Part shown: in pieces, positions 32,757-41,967 of the stretch
How positions within the stretch are numbered: the stretch's first letter is position 1
How the letters are laid out: each line of letters starts with the position of its first letter
DNA from: Triticum aestivum
Taxonomy: Eukaryota; Streptophyta; Magnoliopsida; Poales; Poaceae
Assembly: GCF_018294505.1 (NCBI RefSeq)
Contig: NC_057801.1
Location: forward strand, 843,505,465-843,569,464
Direction of reading: 5' to 3'
DNA: 64,000 nt
Program-made: the position numbers and the translations under genes
Notes under the pieces: model-generated
What the model was told of the DNA's origin: nothing
Seen by the model: the letters and a program-made list of their open reading frames with translations, nothing else
Databases searched by the model: none

Positions 32757-33329
32757 CTATTTAGAGTCGAGTGTTGTGGAAATATGGGTCGGAGCTGCGT
32801 TGGGGTCAGTCGGGTGGATATGAACTGGCTTCGTCTCCCCAGACGACTGGAACGCTGACTCCGTGGCGGGCTTCTTGGCCCGCAACAAATCACTCGGATC
32901 TGCATTTTTCTTGTATCCTTCCAGCTCTACCACTATAATCTTTGAGCCTTTCTGGAAACACTCTTCTGCCTTCTTCCGGCTGCCAGTGATAGTGATCATG
33001 CCTTTGGGGCCAGGCATCTTTAATTTGAGGTACACATAACATGGTCGAGCCATGAAGCGGGCATAGGCTGGTCTTCCCAAAATAGCGTGGTAGGCGCTTC
33101 GGAAATCCACGACTTCAAATGTCAGCTTCTCTTTGAGGAAATGCTTCGAGTCGCCGAACACTACATCCAGCGCTATTTGGCCGAGTGTCTCAGCTTTCTT
33201 TCCAGGAATGACTCCGTGAAAACTCATGTTGCTGGAACTGAGCCTGGACATCGGAATGCCCATTCCCTTGAGCGTCTCTGCATACAGTATATTCAACTCA
33301 CTGCCGCCATCCATCAATACCTTCGTCGG
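32757..33329 (-). pseudogene. T1 aspartic protease-like region
   Basis: The frame opens just after a TGA at 33330-33332 and shows LMDGGSELNILYAETL, the protease-like motif with DGG typical of grass Tat elements, then FHGVIPGKKAETLGQI and AYHAILGRPAYARFMA. A linker with basic and acidic residues runs to the TAG at 32757-32759. The corresponding region in T3 (LMDGGSSLNLLYQDT) confirms the alignment. Confidence 0.85.
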
Positions 33330-35428
33330 TCAAGTGCCTTCGACGACTGGGTCGACCACCAACGCTTGCCTCCCAGGGGTGGCAATGTGAGTAGGGTGAT
33401 CAGACTGGTCGAAAGTAATGGGAGTTTGCGACCATCTCAGATAGCTTGGTGTCGCCGAGGCGACCATATTGACCTCATGGTTGATCACTTTCAATCGACT
33501 TTTGCTCTCTACATCAGCAAAAATCATCAGAGTGGAGTTGACATGAGGGTACCCTCCATCACTGTCCTCCTTGTCCTCGGCCTTGTCTGACTCCTTCTCT
33601 TTGTCCTTCGGTTGTTTTCCTTGAAATAGCTGGATTAAGAGCCGGCACTGGCGAGTGGTATGCTTCGGGTAGATGAAGTTACCCTCTTCGTCTTTCTTCG
33701 TGTGGATATGACACGGTAGATCGATCACGTCATTACCTTCTTTATCCTTTATCTTCTTGGGGTACCAAGATCCTTTGGGCTTCCCTTTGAATTTGCCCTG
33801 AGTCACGGCCAGAGCCTCTCCAGGAGCAGCTGGCTCGGCCTTCCGCGTCTTCTTCCGACTGGAGTTTCCTTTCTCCGACTGACTCGGCTTGTACTTTCCA
33901 CTCCGGAGTCGGTCTTCTTCTTCACCATTGGCGTACTTGGTGGCTATTTCCATCATCCGACTCAGGGTCATATCTCCAGTTCGACCAAACTTCAGGCTCA
34001 ACTCTCTGTTCTTGACACCATCCTTGAAGGCGCAGACCGCTTGATGGTCCGACACATTCTCCACAGTATGATGCAAAGTGATCCATCTTTGGATGTAATC
34101 TCTCAGTGTTTCACTCGACTTTTGTACACAAACTTGCAGCTCTGTCAATCCGGTCGGTCGCTTGCAAGTTCCCTCGAACATCCTGACGAACACTCGAGAA
34201 AGATCTTCCCAGGTGTAAATGCTACTAGGAGCTAACTGATTCAACCACGCCCTGGCCGAACCCTCTAGTATAAGTGGCAAATGCTTCATGGCCACCTCAT
34301 CATTACCACCACCAATCTGTACAGCCACTCGGTAGTCTTCAAGCCAAGTTTCAGGCTTGGACTCTCCGGTGAACTTACTTACTCCAGTCGCCAACCTGAA
34401 GTTGGGGGTATCACTGCGGCTCTGATGGCTCTGCTAAAGCATTCTGGACCTGAAACATGGACTCGGCTGCTTGTGGGCACATCTCTATCATGGCCACCTC
34501 TGTGAGCTCTATTCCGGTCGACCAAACCTTGCACGATGATGGATCTCGCATCAAAGCCTGGCTCTCTGGGGTCGACTGGAGCTGTCCGCCCAACACTGAG
34601 CTGGCGCCTGTCATCTTGCTGCCGATGGGCGTTAGACCCACTTCTCGGGGGAGGAGTGGGCACTCGACGCCTATCATCACGATCAAATCGATCATCATAG
34701 TGGTCCCGCCGGCCTTCACGTCCCACGCGCCTCAGAGCCGACCTTGGGCTATGAGCCAACTGAACAGTATTCGCAGCAACGAATCGACTGTGAATCCTGT
34801 TGCACGACTGTGACACAACTGAATTCTGATCTCCTGCCGCCCGGAGCAAATCTCTGATCTGCATCAAGCCTCTTCCAGCCTCCGACTGAGAGGTCTAAAT
34901 TGACTCCGCTATACGGGTTGCAGCTGCCAAATTCTGAATCGGGGTTCGATATACCTGAGTCAGTTGCGGAAAGAGCTGACGTCGACTAGAGTCGGGTACT
35001 CGTTGACGCGCACGCTCGTCAAGTGCTCGCTGGAGGTTCTCCAGTCGAGTGCGTTCAGCCAAGTTGGCCAAACGCGCCTCTTCCAAGGCACGAGCCTCAG
35101 GAGTTTCTCCTGCGATGGGAGTATGTAGGGCATCCATGTTCCGGCGGCGAAGATATTCTCTTTGCTGAGAAGTGAGCGGCTCGGGCTGATATTCTTCGTG
35201 GGCCTGAGCGGGGTCGCCTCCATCGTCCATCCCGTCGATGCGGGGGAAACCGGGAGGGCTACGAGGCCCGTTGACCATCAGGACCTCCACCGCTGGATCA
35301 TTGCTGTCGCACTCGGATGCAGTCTCTACGGAGCCAGTCGACAGATCGAACAGGCTGTAGAGAGATTCGTCGGGCTCAATTGTCGCGACTTGGGTGGTGG
35401 CCGATTGGCGAGCCACTGCGTGTCTCAC
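33330..35428 (-). pseudogene. T1 gag
   Basis: Particle protein. The central gag domain (WLNQLAPSSIYTWEDLSRVF and RDYIQRWITLHH) is in the frame 33330-34394. It is followed by a basic stretch and a zinc-like CHIH...HTTRQC block, and ends at TGA 33330-33332 directly before protease. Upstream, the frame 34379-34894 and its continuation to 35428 hold the N-terminal part (SQQREYLRRRNMDAL, RTRLENLQRALDERARQR), interrupted by TAG at 34895-34897 and a one-base slip in a C-run near 34405. Sequence between 35429 and the primer site at about 35752 is open in several frames, so the true start is unclear. Confidence 0.85.
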
Positions 35429-35751
35429 CCATCGCTGAAGCCTCGATCGACCGGAGCGCTTGCGCTAGCGGGAGACAGGGAGGGAAGACAACACAGGAGT
35501 CGACCGGTACGGGGTCGACGGCTGCCGTAGCAGGACGCCGCAGACACACGCCCGAAAGTGCGTCGCCCCGCGGACGGGGAGCGCGTCGATGTCGAGTGGT
35601 GCCTCCTGGAGCCAAGCGGAGTCGTCGGCAGTGAAAGCGAGCGCACCGAGACGGATCTCGCGGCCCTCGACCAGAACTCCGCCGGAAATGATGATGAAGG
35701 CAATCGGACAAATTGCAACTTCTCCAAAAAGTCGCTAAGACACCTGCCCCA

Positions 35752-35764
35752 TGGTGGGCGCCAA
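35752..35764 (-). promoter_or_regulatory. T1 primer binding site
   Basis: The minus strand reads TTGGCGCCCACCA starting within two bases of the 5' LTR end. It is of the TGGCGCC class used by many Gypsy elements. I do not assign the tRNA. Confidence 0.8.
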
Positions 35765-35765
35765 C

Positions 35766-36310
35766 TGTCGTGGTTCTAAGTCTGACAGTAGAATGGGGGG
35801 TAAGTATGGAGAGGCAAGATCCTAGCTATGGAGTAGTTGTACACACGAGTGTTTAACGAGTTCAGGCCCTTCTCTGAGGAAGTAATAGCCCTACGTCTCA
35901 GAGCCCGGAGGCGGTCGACTGGTTTATGTGTATATGAGTTACAGGGGTGCGAACCCTTTACACTGAGGAGGGGGTGGCTTATATAGAGTTCTCCAGACCC
36001 CTCCGGCCCTCAGTTATGCAGGGTTTAAAGTACATTAAGATAGGGGGTTACTGGTAACGCCCTCATAAATTGCCATGAAGAATATTAAAGCTACTTAATG
36101 ACAGACCATTGCGTGCTGAGTGACTTTAGGTCTCATGGTCGTCGAGTGGTTAGCTTCATGGTCGAGTGGCTATCTTCATCGTCGAGTGTCCTTGAGTTCG
36201 TCAAGTGAAGTCTCTCTTGGTCGACTGGAAGGTAGCTTCTTCTAAGGATGTCCTTGGGTAGGGTATCTTAGATAGGTTCACGACCCTACCCTAGGTACAT
36301 GACTTCATCA
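35766..36310 (-). repeat. T1 5' LTR
   Basis: 545 bp, plus-strand ends TGTCG and ATCA. A TATA-like word reads CTATATAAGCC on the minus strand at about 35976-35986. About two dozen differences from the 3' LTR are visible by eye. Confidence 0.94.
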
Positions 36311-36315
36311 AATGC

Positions 36316-37189
36316 CTTCCGGGGCATCCCCAAGCTTAGACGCTTGAGTCTCCTTGAATATTTACTTGGGGTGCCTCGGGCATCCCCAAGCTTGAGCTCT
36401 TGCTTCTCTTCCTTTTCCTCATATCGATACATCCTCGATTAGACACTTCATCCACACGAAACTTCAACAGAAAACTCGGTAAGATCCATTAGTATAATAA
36501 AGCAAATCACCACTCTAAGTACTGTTGCAAACCAATTCATATTTTGTTTTTGCATTGTGTCTACTGTAATATAGCTTTTCCATGGCTTAATCCACTGATA
36601 TAAATTGATAGATTCATCAAAACAAGCAAACTATGCATCAAAAACAGAATCTGTCAAAAACAGAACAGTCTGTAGCAATCTGAACATCCACCATACTTCT
36701 GGTACCCCAAAAATTCTACCAAAATTAGGAAAAATGAAAACGTTGTATAGAAAGACAGTTCAAAAGGAATCAGAACCAATTGACGTTCCAGTTAAAAATG
36801 TAAAATCGCACACTACAGCCAAAGTTTCTGTCATGCACCGTACAAACAAACAAGCATTGTAAACATCCTAAAGGCAAACCTTGGCACATTATTTTTATAA
36901 TACAATGGAATTGTACAAGGGGATAATTATTTTTGATGAAAAGTTTCTGTAATTAAGATTCACAAAGTTTCCGTGAGCATGAACAAAGTTCAAGGCTAGC
37001 TCCCACTTCAACAATGCTTGTCTCTCTCACTTTCACTTTCCTTTTTGAAAAGTTTTTTAGGTTCCCCTCTTTATTTTTTTGTTTTAAACTATATGAAAGA
37101 ACTAAACAGAAATAAATGACTCTCTAAAACTTCCGGGTTGTCTCCCTGGCAGCGCTTTCTTTAAAGCCATTAAGCCAGGCATTTACTGC
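36316..37189 (-). other. Element A internal region right of T1, non-coding
   Basis: Continues element A after the T1 target duplication (CTTCCGGGGCATCCCC). It matches 55819-56702 in element B. A plus-strand 85-codon frame at 36605-36862 is open in both copies but is treated as chance (see rejected items). Confidence 0.7.
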
Positions 37190-38532
37190 TCAATTAATGA
37201 ATCCACCCGGATCCCAAGGTATATCAAAGCCAATTTTAATTAACAATGATTTGTAATTTAGTAGTGAGCACAAAGTAACATATATCACGCAACAACGAAG
37301 TCTTACTCTCTTCCTATGCATCGGCATGTCATAAAAGAACAATGCATGCACACCAAGTAAAGGCCAATGCATAGTATAAGCCGTTTCTTGCAATTCTATC
37401 GTGTTGGAAACATAGAGAGGTGGAGACATAGTTCCTCTCTCATAATAATTGCAAGTAAGAGCAGCAAGAACATGCATATTACATTCATCAAAATCATCAT
37501 GTGCAACGGTAAAAGGCAACCCATCAATATAATCCTTACTAAGCACAAACTTCTCTGATACAGTGTAGTTGGGAGAATTCAAAAAGATAATAGGACTATC
37601 ATGCGTGGGTGCAATAGCAGCAATTTCATGTTTAAAATAAGGAACTATAGCAAGTTCATCTCCATAAGCATAATTCATATTGGCATCTTGGCCACAAGCA
37701 TAGCAAGCATCATCAAAAAGGGATATTTCAAACAAATTCAAGGGATCATAGCAATCATCATAGCAATCATCCTTCGGTAAGCACGAAGGGGAATTAAACA
37801 ATGTATGAGTTGGAGGGTTACTCTCATTAGAAGGTGGGCACGGGTAGCTAATCCTCTCTTCCTCCTTTTGTTCTTCGCTCTCCTCATCATATTTTTCATC
37901 CAATGAGCTCACAGTTTCATCAATTTCGTCTTCCATAGCTTCCTGCAAAATATTAATCTCTTCTTGGACAGTGGAGACTTCCTTCATAAAAGCATTAATA
38001 TAGTAATTATATTCATAATTTTCATAGCAATATCTAAGTATAGCAAGATTTTCAGGCCTACAAATTGCATCATCAAAATCATCAAACGCTTTAAACATAG
38101 ATTCAATCTCATAAGCACCCATAAAAGCAACAAGTTCTTCTATTTGTTCCACATCAGAGTAATCATATCTACCATTAGCATAAGAAGCCAAGGTTTCATT
38201 ATCATTGAATTTGCATGAGAAGGGAAGGTGTGGATCCTTCATCCTAGAGCAACAAGTATAATCATGCATCACACATAGTTGACGAGCATACCAACGCAAA
38301 ATAATAAATTGATCCCATAATAGTTTCCCTTTTTGTGTCGAGCAATAACCCTAAAGTATTCACGTTGATCCAACGTGTCTCCCATTATAAAGTTGAATGG
38401 GGCTTTCTCAGGATTATCAAAGTAGTACTTAATATCTTTCACATAATGAGAATCGAGGGTTTTAGGAGTTACCCCATCCTCATGAGTAGCAAGTACAGCT
38501 AATTTTTTTGGTTTTTTGTGTTCCATATCCAT
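37190..38532 (-). pseudogene. Element A ORF of unknown function at gag position
   Basis: The frame 38269-38532 (starting MDMEHKKPKKLAVL) slips by one frame near 38330 into the frame 37190-38299, giving a protein of roughly 440 residues. It starts about 100 bases after the primer site, the place of gag. I recognise no gag, zinc-knuckle or protease motif. Visible features are a central acidic Glu-rich stretch (ESEEQKEEER), a Cys/Asp patch (DDCYDDCYDP, DDACYACGQD), and a hydrophobic C-terminal part (VIYVTLCSLLNYKSLLIKIG) ending FDIPWDPGG. The element B copy (56703-57854) is clearly homologous. It is broken at a different site, so the family once encoded a continuous protein. Confidence 0.75.
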
Positions 38533-38628
38533 AACAAAAGATAGAGAACAACTAAGAACAGCAAATAAAAATTACTTAGTGATAAAGCAAACAAGCACAC
38601 ACGAGAATATTCACCCCACACTATGACT

Positions 38629-38645
38629 CCCCGGCAACGGCGCCA
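38629..38645 (-). promoter_or_regulatory. Element A primer binding site
   Basis: The minus strand reads TGGCGCCGTTGCCGGGG, 11 bases inside the 5' LTR. This is the primer-site sequence found in many Athila-type grass elements. The same site is present in B at 58136-58150. Confidence 0.88.
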
Positions 38646-38656
38646 GAAAAAGGTCT

Positions 38657-40188
38657 TGATGACCCGCAAGTATACGGGATAGTTGTAGCCTCTTTCGATA
38701 AGTAAGAGTGTCGAACCCAACGAGGAGCTAAAGGTAGAACAAATACTCTCTCAAGTCCTATCGGCCACTAATACGGCTCTACGCACGCTTGACATTCGCT
38801 TTACCTAGAACAAGTATGAAACTAGAAGTACTTTGTATGTGTGATAGGATAGGTTTGCCAGATAATAAAGAGCACGTAAATAAAAGCTAGGGGCTGTTTA
38901 AATAAAGATGCAAAAAAGTAAATAAAGCGAGTGTGGAAAAGTGGTGGTAGGAGTTGTGGAAATGTCCCTAAGCAATTGACTATGTTACTAGACCGGTAAT
39001 CACTATTGCAATTCTATTTGAGGGAGAGGCATAAGCTAACATACTTTCTCTTCTTGGATCATATGCACTTATGATTGGAACTCTAGCAAGCATCCGCAAC
39101 TACTAAAGATTCATTAAGGTAAAACCCAACCATAGCATTAAGGCATCAAGTCCTCTTTATCCCATATGCAACAACCTACTTACTCGGGTTTGTGTTTCAG
39201 TCACTCACGCAACCCACTATAAGCGAATCATGAACGTATTGCAACACCCTACAGCGGGAATCCCTCACGCTTGCGCGACACGGAGGGCACAATAGGACAG
39301 CACCAATAATAAAACATGCAACTCAAACCAATCATAGCAATTCATCAATCACCGATAGGACAACAAAAATCTACTCAGACATCATAGGATGGCAACACAT
39401 CATTGGATAATAATATGAAGCATAAAGAACCATGTTCAAGTAGAGGGTACAGTGGGTTGCGGGAGAGTGGACCACTAGATATAGATGGGGGAAGGTGATG
39501 GAGATGTTGATGAAAATGATGGAGGTGTTGGTGAAGATCGCGGTGATGATGATGGCCCCCGGTAGCGCTCCGGCGCCACCGGAAGCAAGGGGGAGAGAGG
39601 CCTCCTTCTTCTTCTTGTTCCTTGACCTCCTCCCTAGATGTGAGAAGGGTTTCCCCTCTGGTCCTTGGCTCCCATGGCTTGGGAGGGGCGAGAGCCCCTC
39701 CGAGATTGGATCTATCTCTCTGTTTCTGCGTTCCCTGATTCTACCCCTTCACCGTTTCCTTTATATCTGGAGATCCGTAACTCCGATTGGGGTGAATCTT
39801 TCGCCCAGATCTTTCTCATAAAATTAGCTTTCTTGCGCCAAAAGAAGAGCGTCAACCGCCTTACGGGTGGCCCATGAGAGACCAGGCCCCCCCCGGGGCG
39901 TGGCCCCCTATCTCATGGCCACCCCGGACACTGCTTCGCGTTGATTTTACTTCCCAAAAATCATAAATATTCCAAAAAAAATCTCCGTCCGCTTTTACCT
40001 CATTTGGACTCCGTTTGATATTGGGTTTCTGCAAAACAAAAAACATGCAACAGACAGGTACTGGCACTGGGCACTGGATCAATATGTTAGTCCCAAAAAA
40101 TAGTATAAAAAGTTGCCAAAAGTGTATGAAAGTTGAATAATATTGGCATGGAACAATCAAAAATTGTAGATACGATGGAGACGTATCA
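38657..40188 (-). repeat. Element A 5' LTR
   Basis: 1532 bp, plus-strand ends TGATGACCCGCAAG and GGAGACGTATCA. Followed by the target duplication CCATG. It is colinear with the 3' LTR except for that copy's extra 540-bp segment. Confidence 0.94.
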
Positions 40189-40193
40189 CCATG

Positions 40194-40865
40194 CGCCCCT
40201 CCTCCTCCATGGTGCCAAAAGAGGCCCCCGCCTCGCACCACCAGCGTCTAGGAGCTCACCAGTCTTCCACCAACGTCCAGGAGGCCGCCGCCCCGCGCCA
40301 CCTTACCGGAGCACCTCACCACCGGTGACTAGCTCCGCTGCTCCCTGCATCACCTTCTTCTCTCCCTCGGTTGTCCTTTTCTGTCTCTTCCTCTGGTTTG
40401 ACTCATCCTCCCATGTCCATGCCCGTGCAGGTCGTTGCCATGGACGACCAGGAGCTATCTGGCATGGTCGGGAAGAGGAGCCCCATGCCGCGGCCTGGCT
40501 CTTCCATTGAAATGGGCCCTCTCCAACAGCCACCGTCGGATCTGGTCTGTCGCCGTCCGTTCATGCCTCCGGCGACCCCAACCGTCGCTAGATCGAACCA
40601 CTGCTGCCATTGACAACACGCACAGGATCGAGATTTTGTTTTGTTTTTGAAAGTAATAGCAGTAGCGCGGGGTATAAGACCCACTAAAGATAATTAGCAG
40701 TAGCGATGTCTGCAACGCAGGCTACAACTAACAATGTATAGCAGTAGCATGTGTCAACATGCGCTACTGCTACAAGTTAGCTGTGGCACCGTATCAGTAG
40801 CGCGGGCACCCGCGCTACTGATACACCCAATACCCGCGCTGCTGCTAGGCTTTTCCCTGGTAGTG
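40194..40865. other. CACTA interior and right end with GC-rich segment of possible gene origin
   Basis: Positions 40194-40610 are GC-rich, with a CT-rich tract and CCGTGCAGGTCG (40423-40434) that resembles a splice acceptor followed by ATGGACGACCAGG. The last 220 bp carry the subterminal repeats (GCAGTAGCGCGGG, GCGCTACTGATAC). If element A is removed, an ATG at 16580 (ATGGACCTCTTGCCC) stays open across the A insertion point for about 45 codons. This may be a captured gene fragment, but I cannot name a donor. Confidence 0.5.
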
Positions 40866-40868
40866 ATT

Positions 40869-41455
40869 ATACATGTGAATATGACACGCCTTCCTGGTTT
40901 TGGTACATACTACATCTGCCTACCACACCATGTTCTTACATCAAACTACTGTTCTTGTGTATCCTGCATCTATCGCTTATGATGAGATAGTCACGCCCGT
41001 GGTTTAATATGAGACATGCTACTCTTATAAAGAATGCAATTTCATCCACTCCACATGATTCTCAAGAAATAGCAAGCCTAAATGAAGATATTGAACGTTG
41101 CTTGTACTTGAAGACCGCACTTCCCCTACACCACCATGATAGGTGCTTGCTCTAACTTCGCACTATGATATGTGGTTGCATGTTGCATACGGTGTCTAGC
41201 TTGTAATGCTTCTAATTAGGGTAAATTGCATCTGCTTAGTTTACACATTATACCTGTGAATATGACATGCCTTCCTATTCTTGGTACACACTACATCTAT
41301 GTGTTAACCTTGTTCTTACATGAAACTACCTCTCTTCTGTATCCTGCATCAATCACATACGATGAGTCACCTTTATTCGTTGCATATTGCATATTATTTC
41401 TAGCCTGTTGCCATGTATTGCTTCTAATTTGGTCAAATACACTTGTTAGGGCACC
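40869..41455 (+). repeat. Duplicated intron unit, middle block
   Basis: Continues the unit interrupted at 16258, passes a decayed exon copy (about 41000-41140) and starts another unit (GGTGCTTGCTCTAAC, 41141). It ends at the T3 insertion; GCACC at 41451-41455 is the presumed target site. Confidence 0.75.
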
Positions 41456-41920
41456 TGAGGGAGTCCTGGACTAGGGGGTGTCCGGAGAGCCGAACTATCA
41501 TCATCGGCCGAACTCCAAGACTACGAAGATACAAGATTGAAGACTTTGTCCCGTGTCCGGATGGGACTTTCCTTGGCGTGGAAGGCAAGCTTGGCGATAC
41601 GGATATGTAGATCTCCTACCATTGTAACCGACTCTGTGTAACCCTAGCCCTCTCCGGCGTCTATATAAACCGGATGGTTTTAGTCCGTAGGACAACAACA
41701 ATAACAACAATCATACCATAGGCAAGCTTCTAGGGTTTAGCCTCCTTGATCTCGTGGTAGATCTACTCTTGTAACATCCACAGCATCAATATCAATCAAG
41801 CAGGACGTAGGGTTTTACCTCCATCGAGAGGGCCCGAACCTGGGTAAAACATCGTGTCCCTTGTCTCCTGTTACCATCTGCCTAGACGCATAGTTAGATC
41901 CGCCGGTTTTGACACCGACA
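41456..41920 (+). repeat. T3 5' LTR
   Basis: 465 bp, TGAGGGAGTCC...GACACCGACA. It has the TATA-like TATATAAACCGG at about 41662. Compared with T2 it lacks about 20 bp before AGATCCGCCGG. Confidence 0.93.
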
Positions 41921-41967
41921 TTGGTGCTTTCATTGAGAGTTCCTCTGTGTCGTCACCGATAGGATCG

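Larger units (their letters stand above)
20872..36310 (-). mobile_element. Tat-like Gypsy retrotransposon T1 with antisense gene, degenerate
   Basis: LTRs are at 20872-21417 and 35766-36310, with target duplications GATGC (20867-20871) and AATGC (36311-36315) that differ at one base. Removing T1 restores the element A sequence seen intact in element B at about 55815. Minus-strand order is 5' LTR, primer site, gag, protease, RT, RNase H, a second RNase H, integrase, a 73-74-bp tandem array, and then a spliced plus-strand (antisense) gene, polypurine tract and 3' LTR. The dual RNase H and antisense gene fit the Tat lineage. LTRs show about two dozen differences by eye. It contains fragment T2 inside the array. 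Confidence 0.92.
16599..40188 (-). mobile_element. Athila-like non-autonomous Gypsy element A, split by T1
   Basis: The 3' LTR is 16599-18667 and the 5' LTR 38657-40188, with a 5-bp target duplication CCATG at 16594-16598 and 40189-40193. The primer site TGGCGCCGTTGCCGGGG (38629-38645, minus) and a polypurine tract reading GCTTGGG/CCTGGGGATGC-like on the minus strand at 18668 fit the Athila type. The internal part (18668-20871 plus 36316-38656, about 4.5 kb) has one gag-position ORF and no pol. It is inserted inside the CACTA element and itself hosts T1. Assignment to a named Triticeae family is uncertain. Confidence 0.88.
16262..40865. mobile_element. Non-autonomous CACTA element, split by element A
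   Basis: The left end reads CACTACTAGGGAAAA and the right end TTTTCCCTGGTAGTG, an inverted pair of the CACTA class. Three-base target duplications ATT lie at 16259-16261 and 40866-40868. Joining the flanks across the element restores the duplicated intron unit (TTAGCTTAAT-ATT-ATACATGTGAATATG). Without the nested insertion the element is about 1.0 kb (16262-16598 plus 40194-40865). Subterminal palindromic words (GTAGTAGCGAGGG...CCCTCGCTACTAC) are repeated near both ends. No transposase is present, so it relied on an autonomous relative. Confidence 0.9.

Noticed and set aside
36605..36862. 85-codon plus-strand frame open in both element A and element B (56118-56375)
   Set aside because: About fifteen base differences, of which about ten change the amino acid, which is close to what neutral drift gives. 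No motif, and it is antisense within a non-coding region.
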